NCBI RefSeq assembly: GCF_014207565.1
Contig: NZ_JACHGJ010000003.1
Span: forward strand, 337,890 to 401,889
From: Spirochaeta isovalerica
Lineage (GTDB): Bacteria; Spirochaetota; Spirochaetia; DSM-2461
Direction of reading: 5' to 3'
Length of the DNA: 64,000 nucleotides
Under the pieces are notes generated by a model. That model had not been told where the DNA came from and did not search any database. It was given only the letters and a program-made list of their open reading frames with translations. Shown here piece after piece: positions 43,943 to 52,594 of this stretch (position 1 is its first letter; each line of letters starts with the position of its first letter). A program made the translations under genes and the position numbers.

Positions 43943-43985
43943 AAAGCCCGGTCCGGTGAAAACTTTCCCTGACCGGGCTTTTTTT
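43943..43985 (+). terminator. Rho-independent terminator after the HEAT-repeat gene
   Basis: Perfect 11-bp stem AAAGCCCGGTC (43943-43953) with GACCGGGCTTT (43971-43981) around a 17-nt loop, followed by more T residues. Confidence 0.88.
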
Positions 43986-44023
43986 AAAGCGCGGGAATAG
44001 TTTTTTCTGTCATTTGAATTGTG

Positions 44024-45484
44024 ATGTCTCTTGAAATCAGAATCAGACCGGAAACAGATCTTCCTATCTTTTCTCTCGCTCTCACGTTTTCCTTTTATAT
44101 CCCACTCTATTCTCCCTTCCTTTTTCTGTTTTCACCTCTTCTATTCTCCATGAAGAGATCCAGCCTTCCCCTTATCGCAGGGATTTTCAGCGGATTGCTT
44201 CTCTGCGGAATCGTAGAAATGAATCAGATGAAATCAACGACGGGACTCGAGATCAATCAGGTGGACTATATAACTGTCGAGGTGAAAGAAGACTCTTTTC
44301 TTTCATCAAAAGGACGTATGATCGTAAAAGGCAACCTCATAAAGGCTGAAGGAATGCTTCGGACGGAGTGTTCCGCTTCGGGATCTGTTCTCATTCTCGG
44401 CAGTGATGAATGGAAGCCATTATATCAGGGAGAAATTGTTCGTTTCAGATGCGCGGTCGATTATCTGGATGACGCCCGCGATCTCGCTTATATTGCCTTT
44501 GCTGAAGGAGATCCTGAAATCGGAGGCTGGTCTTCACCCCTTTGGGAAAGTCGGTACAGATTGATTTCTCTTTTTGACCGCGGGACGGTTTCCATGTCAG
44601 GACCGGTCAGAGCTCTCTTTCTTGCACTTTACCGGGGAAACAGCGATTATCTATCGGGGGAGCTTAAAGACAATTTCAGAAGGAGCGGCGTCCCGCATCT
44701 TCTTGCTTTATCGGGATTTCACGTGGCTATTGTCGTGCTTGTTCTTACCGGACTGGTCAAACCATTGATCGGTGCGAAAAACGCATCGGCCCTTGCTCTC
44801 CCGCCCCTGTTTCTCTATCTCCTTTTTGCAGGAGGGAGTCCTTCTCTCATCCGTGCCTTTTTAATGTTTACCCTGGCTGTCATTTTCAAGTTTGGAGGGA
44901 AGAGGACCGGGGTATTTGAACTTCTGCTTCTCACAGCCTGTCTGCAGCTTTTTCTCCACCCTGTGGAAGGTTGGAGCCTTTCTTTCCAGCTCTCCTATCT
45001 GGCTCTTGCCGGTCTCATCCTTTTCGGGAAACGAATTCAGCAGAACCTGGAGACTCGATTGCCCTCATTTCTGTCCATGCCGCTCAGCGCATCACTGGGA
45101 GCCCATCTTTCCACAGCACTGCTTCTGGTCTTTCAGTTCGGGGAAATCTATCCCGTCGGTCTAGTCGCATCTCTGATTGTGACGCCGCTGGTTCTATTGT
45201 TTATGTGGGTTTCTCTGGTTTTCTACGGAATGGGGGCCGCAGGATTTCCAGCGGTTCTGTTATCCTTGTCCGATCGTCTTTCTCTCATCCTTTACAGGGG
45301 CATTGAAAGTGGAGTATCTTTCTTTGCCGGCTTTCCTCCGATAGATTTTTCCCGCGGACTGAACGGCGCTGTCTATTTATCAATATATGCCATTGTTGTA
45401 ATATGGCTTTACAGATCAATATGGAGACCCTATGGAAGAAGAGAGAAATCTCAATTTAAACTACGATTCCCCGACAGAAATTAA
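44024..45484 (+). CDS. comEC: ComEC/Rec2-type DNA uptake channel, without the C-terminal hydrolase domain
   Basis: A 486-residue membrane protein. After a few N-terminal membrane helices and an OB-like extracytoplasmic part (about 75-155), the competence domain begins with 'ALYRGNSDYLSGELKDNFRRSG' and 'HLLALSGFHVAIV', the ComEC signature, followed by about eight helices. Full-length ComEC (700-800 residues) adds a metallo-beta-lactamase-like nuclease; here the frame ends after the channel, overlapping rsmA by 53 nt, with no separate nuclease gene next to it. Whether it takes up DNA is unknown. I use the ATG at 44024; a GTG at 44021 is equally close, and neither has a good Shine-Dalgarno site. 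Confidence 0.85.
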   Translation: MSLEIRIRPETDLPIFSLALTFSFYIPLYSPFLFLFSPLLFSMKRSSLPLIAGIFSGLLLCGIVEMNQMKSTTGLEINQVDYITVEVKEDSFLSSKGRMIVKGNLIKAEGMLRTECSASGSVLILGSDEWKPLYQGEIVRFRCAVDYLDDARDLAYIAFAEGDPEIGGWSSPLWESRYRLISLFDRGTVSMSGPVRALFLALYRGNSDYLSGELKDNFRRSGVPHLLALSGFHVAIVVLVLTGLVKPLIGAKNASALALPPLFLYLLFAGGSPSLIRAFLMFTLAVIFKFGGKRTGVFELLLLTACLQLFLHPVEGWSLSFQLSYLALAGLILFGKRIQQNLETRLPSFLSMPLSASLGAHLSTALLLVFQFGEIYPVGLVASLIVTPLVLLFMWVSLVFYGMGAAGFPAVLLSLSDRLSLILYRGIESGVSFFAGFPPIDFSRGLNGAVYLSIYAIVVIWLYRSIWRPYGRREKSQFKLRFPDRN

Positions 45485-46322
45485 AGCTCTTCTGGAGTTG
45501 ATGGGGCTGGGACCCCGGAAAAAATGGAGTCAGAACTTTCTGATAAACAGAAATGCGAGGCAGAGGCTGGTGGATACTCTGGAGATTCATGAAGGGGACA
45601 GAATCTGGGAAATCGGTCCGGGGCTTGGCGCCATAACGAAACACATTCTCGAAAAAAAAGCTGATCTTACCGTTTTTGAAATCGATCCGGGCTACATAGA
45701 GTATCTATCCATGGCTTTCGCCGATGAAAAAGTTAAGGTCGTAAAAGGCGATGTTATTAAAACCTGGAAGGACGAATATGAGATTTCCGGAAGCCCCGAG
45801 GGAGTCATCGGCAACTTCCCCTATAATGCCGCATCGGCCATCATCGCTTCCTTTATCGAAAACAGGACATTCCCCCGCCAGCTGGCAGCCATTGTTCAGA
45901 GCGAAATGGCTGACAGGGTTACGGCCAGACCGGGTACAAAGAATTATTCCTCTTTTTCCATTATCTGCCAGTACGCCTGCGATGTAAAAGATGCCGGCGC
46001 CATAGGTTCCGGGTCTTTTTATCCCAAGCCGAATGTTTCATCGAAGATTATCAAGATGACTCCCCGCAAAGATGCAGTGGAGCTGCTTGATCCTGAACTG
46101 TTTTTCATCCTCGTGAGAGACTGCTTTTCTTCCAGACGGAAAACCCTTCAGAACAACTTGAAAAATGCTGCGGCGAGGCGACTTCAGAAATACGGAACGG
46201 AATTGCTTTTCCATGGATTCGAATCTCAGGGTATCGCACTTTCCGCCAGAGCGGAAACCGTAACGGTTGATCAATACGCAGCTATTGCCAATGAAATAAG
46301 CCGTCAATTCAAGGCGCAATAG
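45432..46322 (+). CDS. rsmA: 16S rRNA (adenine1518/1519-N6)-dimethyltransferase
   Basis: A 296-residue KsgA/RsmA enzyme that dimethylates the two adjacent adenines at the 3' end of 16S rRNA, using S-adenosylmethionine. Motifs: 'KKWSQNFLINRNARQRLV', SAM loop 'WEIGPGLGAITKHIL', 'VFEIDPGYIEYL', catalytic 'GNFPYNAAS', and the C-terminal 'DCFSSRRKTLQNNLKNA'. The start lies within the end of comEC (53-nt overlap), and its stop overlaps the next gene by one base. Confidence 0.95.
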   Translation: MEEERNLNLNYDSPTEIKALLELMGLGPRKKWSQNFLINRNARQRLVDTLEIHEGDRIWEIGPGLGAITKHILEKKADLTVFEIDPGYIEYLSMAFADEKVKVVKGDVIKTWKDEYEISGSPEGVIGNFPYNAASAIIASFIENRTFPRQLAAIVQSEMADRVTARPGTKNYSSFSIICQYACDVKDAGAIGSGSFYPKPNVSSKIIKMTPRKDAVELLDPELFFILVRDCFSSRRKTLQNNLKNAAARRLQKYGTELLFHGFESQGIALSARAETVTVDQYAAIANEISRQFKAQ

Positions 46323-46954
46323 TGACGGAGTGTCTCCTTTGCCGCGGAGAATGCCGCAGCCTCACCGACAGGAGAGGGCTGAAATATCACATATGCGGAA
46401 ATTGCGGTTTTACCTTTCTCGATAAAGCCGACCGCCTTACCGATGAAGAAGAAAAAGCGCGCTACGATCATCACAATAATGATCCCGGTAATGCCGGTTA
46501 TATCAAATGGCTGACAAATTTCATGGAAGAGGCCGTTTTGCCTTTTGCTGATGAAAAAGCGCGGATTCTGGATTTCGGTTCAGGTCCGGTTCCCGTCCTG
46601 GCCGGCCTTATGGAGCGGAGGGGTTTCGCAGTCATCATTTATGATAAATACTATGCTCCTGTAGTCCCCGAAGGGTCTTTTGACTTTATTACATCAACCG
46701 AAGTCTTTGAACATCTAGCCGAACCTATGCAAACCCTGCTTCTGCTGAAAAAAAGGTTATCTCCAGGTGCTGCAATTTCTGTAAAAACTCTATTCCGACC
46801 TGAATCGGATGAAGATTTTATGAACTGGTGGTACAGGGAAGACCGGACGCATATCAGCTTCTTTACATCCCGCTCCTTCCTGATAATGGCTGAAACGGCC
46901 GGATTATCCATTGAGTTCTGTGATCACCGTTCAATTGTAATTTTAAGAAATTAA
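46322..46954 (+). CDS. Class I SAM-dependent methyltransferase with N-terminal zinc ribbon
   Basis: A 210-residue protein starting at GTG (overlapping the rsmA stop; AAGG upstream). Residues about 4-30 contain two Cys pairs (C-L-L-C and C-G-N-C), a small zinc ribbon. Residues about 75-205 form a Methyltransf_23-type domain with 'ILDFGSGPVPVLAGLM' and 'FDFITSTEVFEHL', as in Cys-containing RNA or small-molecule methyltransferases. Operonic with rsmA, so an RNA-related target is possible but not shown. Confidence 0.8.
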   Translation: MTECLLCRGECRSLTDRRGLKYHICGNCGFTFLDKADRLTDEEEKARYDHHNNDPGNAGYIKWLTNFMEEAVLPFADEKARILDFGSGPVPVLAGLMERRGFAVIIYDKYYAPVVPEGSFDFITSTEVFEHLAEPMQTLLLLKKRLSPGAAISVKTLFRPESDEDFMNWWYREDRTHISFFTSRSFLIMAETAGLSIEFCDHRSIVILRN

Positions 46955-46969
46955 CTTTTTTAGTTTTAA

Positions 46970-46997
46970 TTGTTAGTTTTTTCTTTTCCTGTATACT
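46970..46997 (+). promoter_or_regulatory. Candidate promoter of the cyclase-homology gene pair
   Basis: TTGTTA (46970-46975) and TATACT (46992-46997), spacer 16 nt, 28 nt upstream of the ATG at 47025. Confidence 0.5.
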
Positions 46998-47024
46998 TAT
47001 AACAGAGAGAACAGGAAACATCTT

Positions 47025-47963
47025 ATGGTTATGAAACGTCATGTGAGAACATTGGCCATTAACAGTCTTACAGAAGCTCTTGACATAAAAACCATGCTTA
47101 ATGTGGCTAATCTTCTCATGACCGGATACGATTCCGACTATATTTACAACAGAACAGGTTTTCCCCGGAATATGCCCATGCCGCCCCGTGAAGTCGCCAG
47201 GCAGATCGTGGATGATGTGAACACGCTGGGTCTCTATCTCGAGTTCGTCACCATTCTCATCCGCATTCAGGAAGAGGGACTTAAAACGCGTCAGTACAGA
47301 ATCCCTTATCTCCGGGAGCTTCTGAATGATATTCTGGAGCAGGGGTATATCTATGAACCGAACCGGAAAATGTTCATCGAAGACCCCGAGGTCAGGCGCA
47401 CGGCGAACTGGGGCGTGCTTCGATCCGATGAAGACACCTTTTCTTTTCTGCGTGTGGATATCGTCGGCAATTCGGACCTCGTCAGAAAGTATCCTTCGGA
47501 TGTGATCAGAACGACTTACGCCGATTTTAAAAGCATCGTCACCAGAACTGTAGAAAAAAGAAACGCCAGAATCTGGAACTGGGAAGGTGACGGCGGTCTC
47601 GCGGCGTTTTATTTCGGACGGAATATCCATCAGTCTGCTGTGCTCTCGGGAATGGAAATTCTCCACCAGCTGTTTATTTATAACAGATTGAACAGCCGTC
47701 TCGATGATATTCTCAATATCAGGATCGCCGTTCACAGCGGCCCCTGTCACTATTGCGGCAATCCTTCCGATCTGGATAGAAGCGAAACCATCATCACTAT
47801 CAAGGAATTAGAAAAGAATAATACGGAAACAGATTCGCTTTCCATCAGCCGGACGGTTTACGTTATGCTCGATCCCCTTATTGCCCGTCAGTTCGACACT
47901 ATGAAACGGAATCTGAAAACCGATTGCTACAACTACAGAATCCGCTGGGAGTGTGACCATTGA
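47025..47963 (+). CDS. Paralogue of the 37518 protein: helical N-domain plus degenerate cyclase-homology domain
   Basis: A 312-residue soluble protein. Residues about 20-85 are helical and align with the N-domain of the 37518 protein; residues about 90-135 share its linker ('YIYEPNRK', 'NWGVL'). The cyclase-like domain (about 138-300) keeps metal Asp145 ('RVDIVGNS') and Asp189 ('EGDGG') but the Asn/Arg transition-state motif is gone: the aligned stretch reads 'ETIITIKELEK'. It is thus unlikely to cyclise nucleotides. Its TGA overlaps the TTG of the next gene, another cyclase-homology protein, so the two probably form a complex. Confidence 0.72.
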   Translation: MVMKRHVRTLAINSLTEALDIKTMLNVANLLMTGYDSDYIYNRTGFPRNMPMPPREVARQIVDDVNTLGLYLEFVTILIRIQEEGLKTRQYRIPYLRELLNDILEQGYIYEPNRKMFIEDPEVRRTANWGVLRSDEDTFSFLRVDIVGNSDLVRKYPSDVIRTTYADFKSIVTRTVEKRNARIWNWEGDGGLAAFYFGRNIHQSAVLSGMEILHQLFIYNRLNSRLDDILNIRIAVHSGPCHYCGNPSDLDRSETIITIKELEKNNTETDSLSISRTVYVMLDPLIARQFDTMKRNLKTDCYNYRIRWECDH

Positions 47964-48940
47964 TTGTTGCTGTTCTTTCCGCCTTTGAAGATGTTCATCG
48001 TTTTTTCGCAGAAATCGAATCTTCAATGGAGCACTCGATTTACTACCTCCCCTGGAAAAATTACCAGGAAGAGATACACAAAATGCCTGCCGATACGCTC
48101 TTCTACATAGATATCAGGAATTTCCGGCAGGATAAAATCTCTGAAATGATTGATTGCTTTTCTCTGTTGGAAGAGAAAAATTTCGGAGTGATTGACCCCG
48201 ATGGGCTTATAAACGATGTGGGGCGTCTTTTTCACAATGGTGCATCGGACTATGTGGGGGGTAAAGTCTTCTCCGGCACATTTTCTCCGATCAGACTGAA
48301 AATCGTATCCCGCTTTATTCTGGCCAGGGAATTCGAACCTGAACCGGTTATGGAGATCTTCGATGAAAAAGCGGAGCTCAGCGGTGACAACTGGACATCG
48401 ATTGTTACGGGCCGGAATTACACATTCGGTATGCTGTTCGCTGAAGTCGATGATTACAGCGAATGGAAGGTGAAACTGGGAAGCGATAAATACGAGCATT
48501 TTATGAGGAGTTTTTACAACATACTCAATAATGTTGTCGAGCCGCTGATGGGCCGGTTCTGGATGTGGTCCGATACGGGGGGAATCGTTTTATTTCCCTT
48601 TGACGGGAAGAAACTGGATGTAATCAGAGAAGCTTTCCGGCTTTTTATGAACCGGCAGATCATTTCAACGGAAAATCCCGATTTCGACATCGGCATGACA
48701 TATCATCTGGTAATCCATATCGGGGAAACCATATATGAGGACCGGGGCTTTACGAGTGAGCTCATCTCCGACTCGGTAAATTCCATATTTCACATCGGAA
48801 ACAATTTCTCTCAGAGGGATAGTCTTTATATAACTGAAGAGGCTGAGAAATTCATTCCGCTCCGGCTGAGAGAATTTTTTGTCGATCAGGGAATGTTCGA
48901 AGGTCGTCATATCAAAAGAATGAAAAAGGTTCACCGATAA
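47960..48940 (+). CDS. Receiver-like domain fused to a diverged cyclase-homology domain
   Basis: A 326-residue protein starting at TTG (GGGAG at 47947-47951, overlapping the previous stop). Residues 1-125 look like a pseudo-receiver: Asp51 at the end of a strand ('LFYIDIRNF') and a late 'NGASDYVGGK' where true receivers have their conserved Lys. Residues about 155-320 are a diverged class III cyclase fold: the first metal Asp is Glu162, the second is Asp205, Asp271 and Asn274 are kept, and the catalytic Arg is His278. The Arg-to-His change matches that in the 37518 protein. Coupled with the gene at 47025. Function unknown; signalling is the natural guess. Confidence 0.7.
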   Translation: MIVAVLSAFEDVHRFFAEIESSMEHSIYYLPWKNYQEEIHKMPADTLFYIDIRNFRQDKISEMIDCFSLLEEKNFGVIDPDGLINDVGRLFHNGASDYVGGKVFSGTFSPIRLKIVSRFILAREFEPEPVMEIFDEKAELSGDNWTSIVTGRNYTFGMLFAEVDDYSEWKVKLGSDKYEHFMRSFYNILNNVVEPLMGRFWMWSDTGGIVLFPFDGKKLDVIREAFRLFMNRQIISTENPDFDIGMTYHLVIHIGETIYEDRGFTSELISDSVNSIFHIGNNFSQRDSLYITEEAEKFIPLRLREFFVDQGMFEGRHIKRMKKVHR

Positions 48941-48978
48941 GGTATGCCGGATTAAAGGCGATTCTATTCCGGGACGTG

Positions 48979-49004
48979 AAAAAAAACCGGCTCGGAAGCC
49001 GGTT
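48979..49004 (-). terminator. Rho-independent terminator of dapA
   Basis: Read on the minus strand, an 8-bp stem (48997-49004 with 48985-48992, loop of 4) is followed by eight T residues. On the plus strand the hairpin could also slow transcription from the cyclase-homology pair, but no T-run follows. Confidence 0.88.
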
Positions 49005-49008
49005 TGAG

Positions 49009-49884
49009 TCAAATAAGATTCTGTCCTTTCAGAACCTCTTTCAGTTTTTCCTTTGTTTCCCCGGAAGAGGGGCATAGAGGCAGACGGAAGATTTCCTCCA
49101 CTTTTCCCATTATAGCCATTGCCGTTTTCACCGGCAGGGGATTGGTCTCCAGGAACATGGCCTTGAAAAGCGGAAGGAGTTTGTAGTGCATATCCCTGGC
49201 TGTCTCCACATCTCCCTTGAGAGCTGCGCCGATCATGGCTTCCATCTGGGCGGGAATCAGGTTACTGGCAACCGAGATAACGCCGTTCCCTCCCATCAAT
49301 GTCACGGGCATGGCAATATTGTCGTCTCCTGAGAGAAGGGCGAAATCCTCTGGTTTCCGGCTGATGACATCCATCATCTGTCCCAGATTCCCGCTGGCTT
49401 CTTTTACGGCCACTATGTTGGGGTGTTTCGCCAGGCGCATCAGCGTGTCTGTCTCAATGTTCACCCCGGACCGCCCCTGGATATTGTAGACGACAAGAGG
49501 CAGGTCGACCTCGTCGGCAATAGTCATGAAATGGCGGTAAAGTCCTTCCTGTGTAGGTTTGTTGTAATATGGGGCAACCTGAAGACTTGCATCTGCACCA
49601 ATATCTTTGGCCGCTTTCGTCATTTCAAGCGCTTCGGAAGTACAGTTGGAACCCGTCCCGGCAATAACTTTCTTCCGGCCGGCAGAACCCTTTACCACCA
49701 GGTCTATGACTTCAATATTTTCTTTTATGGACAGAGTGGGGCTTTCTCCTGTCGTGCCGACGGGAACAAGCCCCGAAATTCCTTCGCCGATCTGGAAATC
49801 AACCAATTCTTTCAGTTTTTCCCGATCCAGTTCTCCCTTACGGTCAAATGGGGTGACCAGAGCCGTATAAACGCCTGAAAACAT
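49009..49884 (-). CDS. dapA: 4-hydroxy-tetrahydrodipicolinate synthase
   Basis: A 291-residue TIM-barrel enzyme that condenses pyruvate with aspartate semialdehyde in lysine/diaminopimelate synthesis. Motifs: 'GTTGESPTLS', the Tyr of 'LVVYNIQGRSG', and the Schiff-base Lys in 'NIVAVKEASGN'. It follows dapB by 9 nt in the same operon and ends at a strong terminator. Length is standard. Confidence 0.96.
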   Translation of the reverse strand: MFSGVYTALVTPFDRKGELDREKLKELVDFQIGEGISGLVPVGTTGESPTLSIKENIEVIDLVVKGSAGRKKVIAGTGSNCTSEALEMTKAAKDIGADASLQVAPYYNKPTQEGLYRHFMTIADEVDLPLVVYNIQGRSGVNIETDTLMRLAKHPNIVAVKEASGNLGQMMDVISRKPEDFALLSGDDNIAMPVTLMGGNGVISVASNLIPAQMEAMIGAALKGDVETARDMHYKLLPLFKAMFLETNPLPVKTAMAIMGKVEEIFRLPLCPSSGETKEKLKEVLKGQNLI

Positions 49885-49893
49885 ACTTTACTC

Positions 49894-50646
49894 CTATTGA
49901 CCCAGAAGGTCTTTGATATAATCCTCTATTGTGAAGAAACCCTTTTTGCCCATAAGCCACTGTGCCGCCAGAACAGATCCCATGGCAAAACCTTTCCGGC
50001 TTCTCGCTCTGTGGGTAATCTCGATCGTATCGGCCAGACTGTCCATGTAGACAGAATGGGTTCCCGGTACGCTTCCCCCTCTGACGGAAGCGACATGCAA
50101 TTCGTTCTCTTCTATTTTCCTTTGCAGAGGGTCTATGACAATTTCAGTCTTCCTGTTGTTATTCTCTATGATTTTGTGTGCCGTTGTCAAAGCTGTTCCC
50201 GAAGGAGAATCCACCTTTTTATTATGGTGAAACTCCGTCATGAATATATCGTACTCCGGAAGGGGATTTATCATAGCCGCCGCTTTTTCAACAAGAGCGA
50301 AAAACATATGAGCGCCTACGGAGAAGTTGGAACCGTAAAGATATGCGGAGTTGTTGGATTCAATGATTTCCTTGACTTTCCCGACCCTGTCACTCCAGCC
50401 CGTGGTTCCGACGACCAGAGGTACGCCGGCTTTAGAGCAGATTTCCGCGTGTTTGACCACGCAATCCTCCGTGGCAAACTCGATAACCGCATCGGGCTTC
50501 AGTTCATTCAGGATTGCTCCGGTCAGATCCGGGTAATCGCTCCTGCCGCTGATGTCGATTCGGGCTGAAACAGTATCGCCTCTTTCCAGAAGAATCTCTT
50601 CAATCTGATGACCCATCCTGCCGTATCCGTTTATCACAATATTCAT
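49894..50646 (-). CDS. dapB: 4-hydroxy-tetrahydrodipicolinate reductase
   Basis: A 250-residue NAD(P)H-dependent reductase performing the step after DapA. Motifs: 'INGYGRMGHQI' nucleotide site, 'GTTGWSDR', and the substrate-binding signature 'EFHHNKKVDSPSGTA'. The pta terminator lies 22 nt upstream of its start, so it may have its own promoter or rely on readthrough. Confidence 0.95.
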   Translation of the reverse strand: MNIVINGYGRMGHQIEEILLERGDTVSARIDISGRSDYPDLTGAILNELKPDAVIEFATEDCVVKHAEICSKAGVPLVVGTTGWSDRVGKVKEIIESNNSAYLYGSNFSVGAHMFFALVEKAAAMINPLPEYDIFMTEFHHNKKVDSPSGTALTTAHKIIENNNRKTEIVIDPLQRKIEENELHVASVRGGSVPGTHSVYMDSLADTIEITHRARSRKGFAMGSVLAAQWLMGKKGFFTIEDYIKDLLGQ

Positions 50647-50667
50647 AACTTAAAACCTCTGCATATG

Positions 50668-50692
50668 AAAAAGGCCGTTGTGCAACGGCCTT
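50668..50692 (-). terminator. Rho-independent terminator of pta
   Basis: A perfect 9-bp stem (50671-50679 with 50684-50692, loop GTGC on the plus strand) followed on the minus strand by TTTTT. It lies between pta and dapB. Confidence 0.85.
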
Positions 50693-50696
50693 GTTA

Positions 50697-51695
50697 TCAG
50701 TTTTCAACCTGTGTCATCGTCACCGCACAGGTATTGACGATATCTTCGACCGAACAGCCTCTGGAAAGGTCGGAAATCGGTTTGGCAAATCCCTGGAGGA
50801 AGGGGCCGTAGGCTCCGGCGTTTCCGAATCTCTGAGCCAGTTTGTATCCGATATTTCCCGACTGAAGATCGGGGAATATCAGCGTATTGGCTTTTCCCGC
50901 CACTTTGGATCCGGGAGCTTTCTTTTCACCCACAGAAGGGATGATGGCTGCATCAAGCTGCATTTCTCCGTCTATGTTCAGTTCGGGAGCTTTCTCTTTT
51001 ACCATAGCCAGGGCGTCGAGGACCTTATCCACATTGGGATGCTTGGCCGAACCTTTTGTCGAAAAGGATAACATGGCGGTTACCGGTTCTGTCTGCAGGA
51101 AGGTTTTGCAGGATGTCGATGCCTGGATAGCAATCTCGGCGAGCTGTTCCGTCGTCGGTTCGGGGATCGTCGCGCAGTCGGAGAAAATCATAAGGCCGTC
51201 CTTGCCCCATTTTTTATCGGGAAAATCCATGACAAAGCATGATGAGGCAGAGCTGACGCCGGGTGCTGTTTTGATAATGGTGAAACCGGCGACTAGAACT
51301 TTTCCCGTTGCATTGTCGGCTCCTGCCACCATGGCATCCGCGTCGCCTAGACGAACCATCATGGCACCCCATTTCAGAGGATCTTTGATCCCTTCAACAG
51401 CATCGGACTCGCTTACGCCTTTGTGTTTTCGCAGCTCAAAGTACTCTTTTCCGTAAGCGGAGAGTCTGTCTGAATCGGCAGGATCGGATATGGTAATTCC
51501 CGACAGATCGACACCCAGACTTTCCGCGGCTTTTTCAATTGAGGATTTATTTCCCACAAGGGTTACTTCCGAAGCGATTTTTTCATCGCAGATAATTCTT
51601 GCCGCCTGAATGGTTCTCGGTTCTGTTCCTTCGGGTAGAACGAGTTTTTTACCCATGCTGACTGCTTTGGCTTTCATCTCTTCAACGAATGACAT
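50697..51695 (-). CDS. pta: Phosphate acetyltransferase
   Basis: A 332-residue phosphotransacetylase (short, Methanosarcina/Bacillus-type, no N-terminal DRTGG domain) converting acetyl-CoA and phosphate to acetyl phosphate. Motifs: 'KLVLPEGTEPRTIQAA', 'GAMMVRLGDADAMVAGA', 'SCFVMDFP', and 'NTLIFPDLQSGNIGYK'. It indicates acetate formation with ATP gain; an acetate kinase gene is not in this window. AGGAG precedes its ATG by 7 nt. Confidence 0.95.
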   Translation of the reverse strand: MSFVEEMKAKAVSMGKKLVLPEGTEPRTIQAARIICDEKIASEVTLVGNKSSIEKAAESLGVDLSGITISDPADSDRLSAYGKEYFELRKHKGVSESDAVEGIKDPLKWGAMMVRLGDADAMVAGADNATGKVLVAGFTIIKTAPGVSSASSCFVMDFPDKKWGKDGLMIFSDCATIPEPTTEQLAEIAIQASTSCKTFLQTEPVTAMLSFSTKGSAKHPNVDKVLDALAMVKEKAPELNIDGEMQLDAAIIPSVGEKKAPGSKVAGKANTLIFPDLQSGNIGYKLAQRFGNAGAYGPFLQGFAKPISDLSRGCSVEDIVNTCAVTMTQVEN

Positions 51696-51722
51696 TGGAT
51701 TCTCCTATATATTTAACTGTGT

Positions 51723-51752
51723 TTGACAACTTAATTATTATTAAAATATAGA
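51723..51752 (+). promoter_or_regulatory. Candidate promoter of the tyrA-mtaB operon
   Basis: TTGACA (51723-51728) and TATAGA (51747-51752), spacer 18 nt, in the 160-bp AT-rich gap between divergent pta and tyrA. The leader would be about 95 nt; no riboswitch or leader peptide is apparent. The pta promoter must lie in the same gap. Confidence 0.4.
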
Positions 51753-51855
51753 CAATTCCATAAGGGGAATACAACCGCCCGCAGGTGAAAATAATTATTT
51801 ATATAATTTCAAAGAACTGTTCAGAACGTTTTTTTTATTGTAACATTGCCCCATT

Positions 51856-52593
51856 ATGAAAATTGGAATTTACGGTCTCGGTCGATTCGGTTCCTTCTGG
51901 GCTTCAACCTTGAGCCGGGTAGCTGATGTTCAGGCCTATTCGCGCAGCAGTTCCGCACCGGAAGGTGTCCTCTTCGTTTCGGAAGAAAACGTCTGTAAGA
52001 GCGATCTTCTTTTCCTCTGCAACTCGATTTCCTCCGTAGGAGAAGTCTGCGATAGAATCGCTCCCTTTCTGAAAGAGGGCATGATTGTCGCCGATACCTG
52101 TTCGGTAAAAGTTCATCCCCTCGAGACCATGAAAAAGCGTCTTCCCGCTTCCGTTCAGATTCTGGGAACACATCCCATGTTCGGTCCCGATTCCGGAAGG
52201 AACGGAGTCGCGGGTCTGCCGGTTGCCCTGTGCCCTGAAAGAATTGATGACGGATCTCTGAAGACTGTTCTGGATCTGTTTACTTCTCTCGGTCTGCGCA
52301 TTGAGACCCTGACGGCAAAGGATCATGACCGGGAAGCCGCTTATTCCCAGGGTATTACTCACTTCATTGGAAGAACACTGGATCTGCTGAACCTCGAACC
52401 GAGCCGCATTTCAACAACCGGTTATGAGGATCTGCTCGATATTGTACAGCAGACCTGCAACGATAAATGGCAGCTTTTTGTCGATCTGCAGAAATTCAAT
52501 CCCTATACGGAAGAAATGAGAAAAAAACTCCATTCATCAATCGAGGAAATGCTGGTAAAATTAGATTCCATTGAGAGCATAGGAGAAAAATGA
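51856..52593 (+). CDS. tyrA: Prephenate dehydrogenase (TyrA-like)
   Basis: A 245-residue NAD-dependent dehydrogenase: 'IGIYGLGRFGSFWA' nucleotide fold, 'VADTCSVKVHPLE', and the active-site His in 'GTHPMFGPDSG'. It is short, with no ACT or chorismate-mutase domain. It oxidises prephenate (or arogenate) in tyrosine synthesis. First gene of an operon with bactofilin, a TPR protein and mtaB. Confidence 0.88.
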   Translation: MKIGIYGLGRFGSFWASTLSRVADVQAYSRSSSAPEGVLFVSEENVCKSDLLFLCNSISSVGEVCDRIAPFLKEGMIVADTCSVKVHPLETMKKRLPASVQILGTHPMFGPDSGRNGVAGLPVALCPERIDDGSLKTVLDLFTSLGLRIETLTAKDHDREAAYSQGITHFIGRTLDLLNLEPSRISTTGYEDLLDIVQQTCNDKWQLFVDLQKFNPYTEEMRKKLHSSIEEMLVKLDSIESIGEK

Positions 52594-52594
52594 A

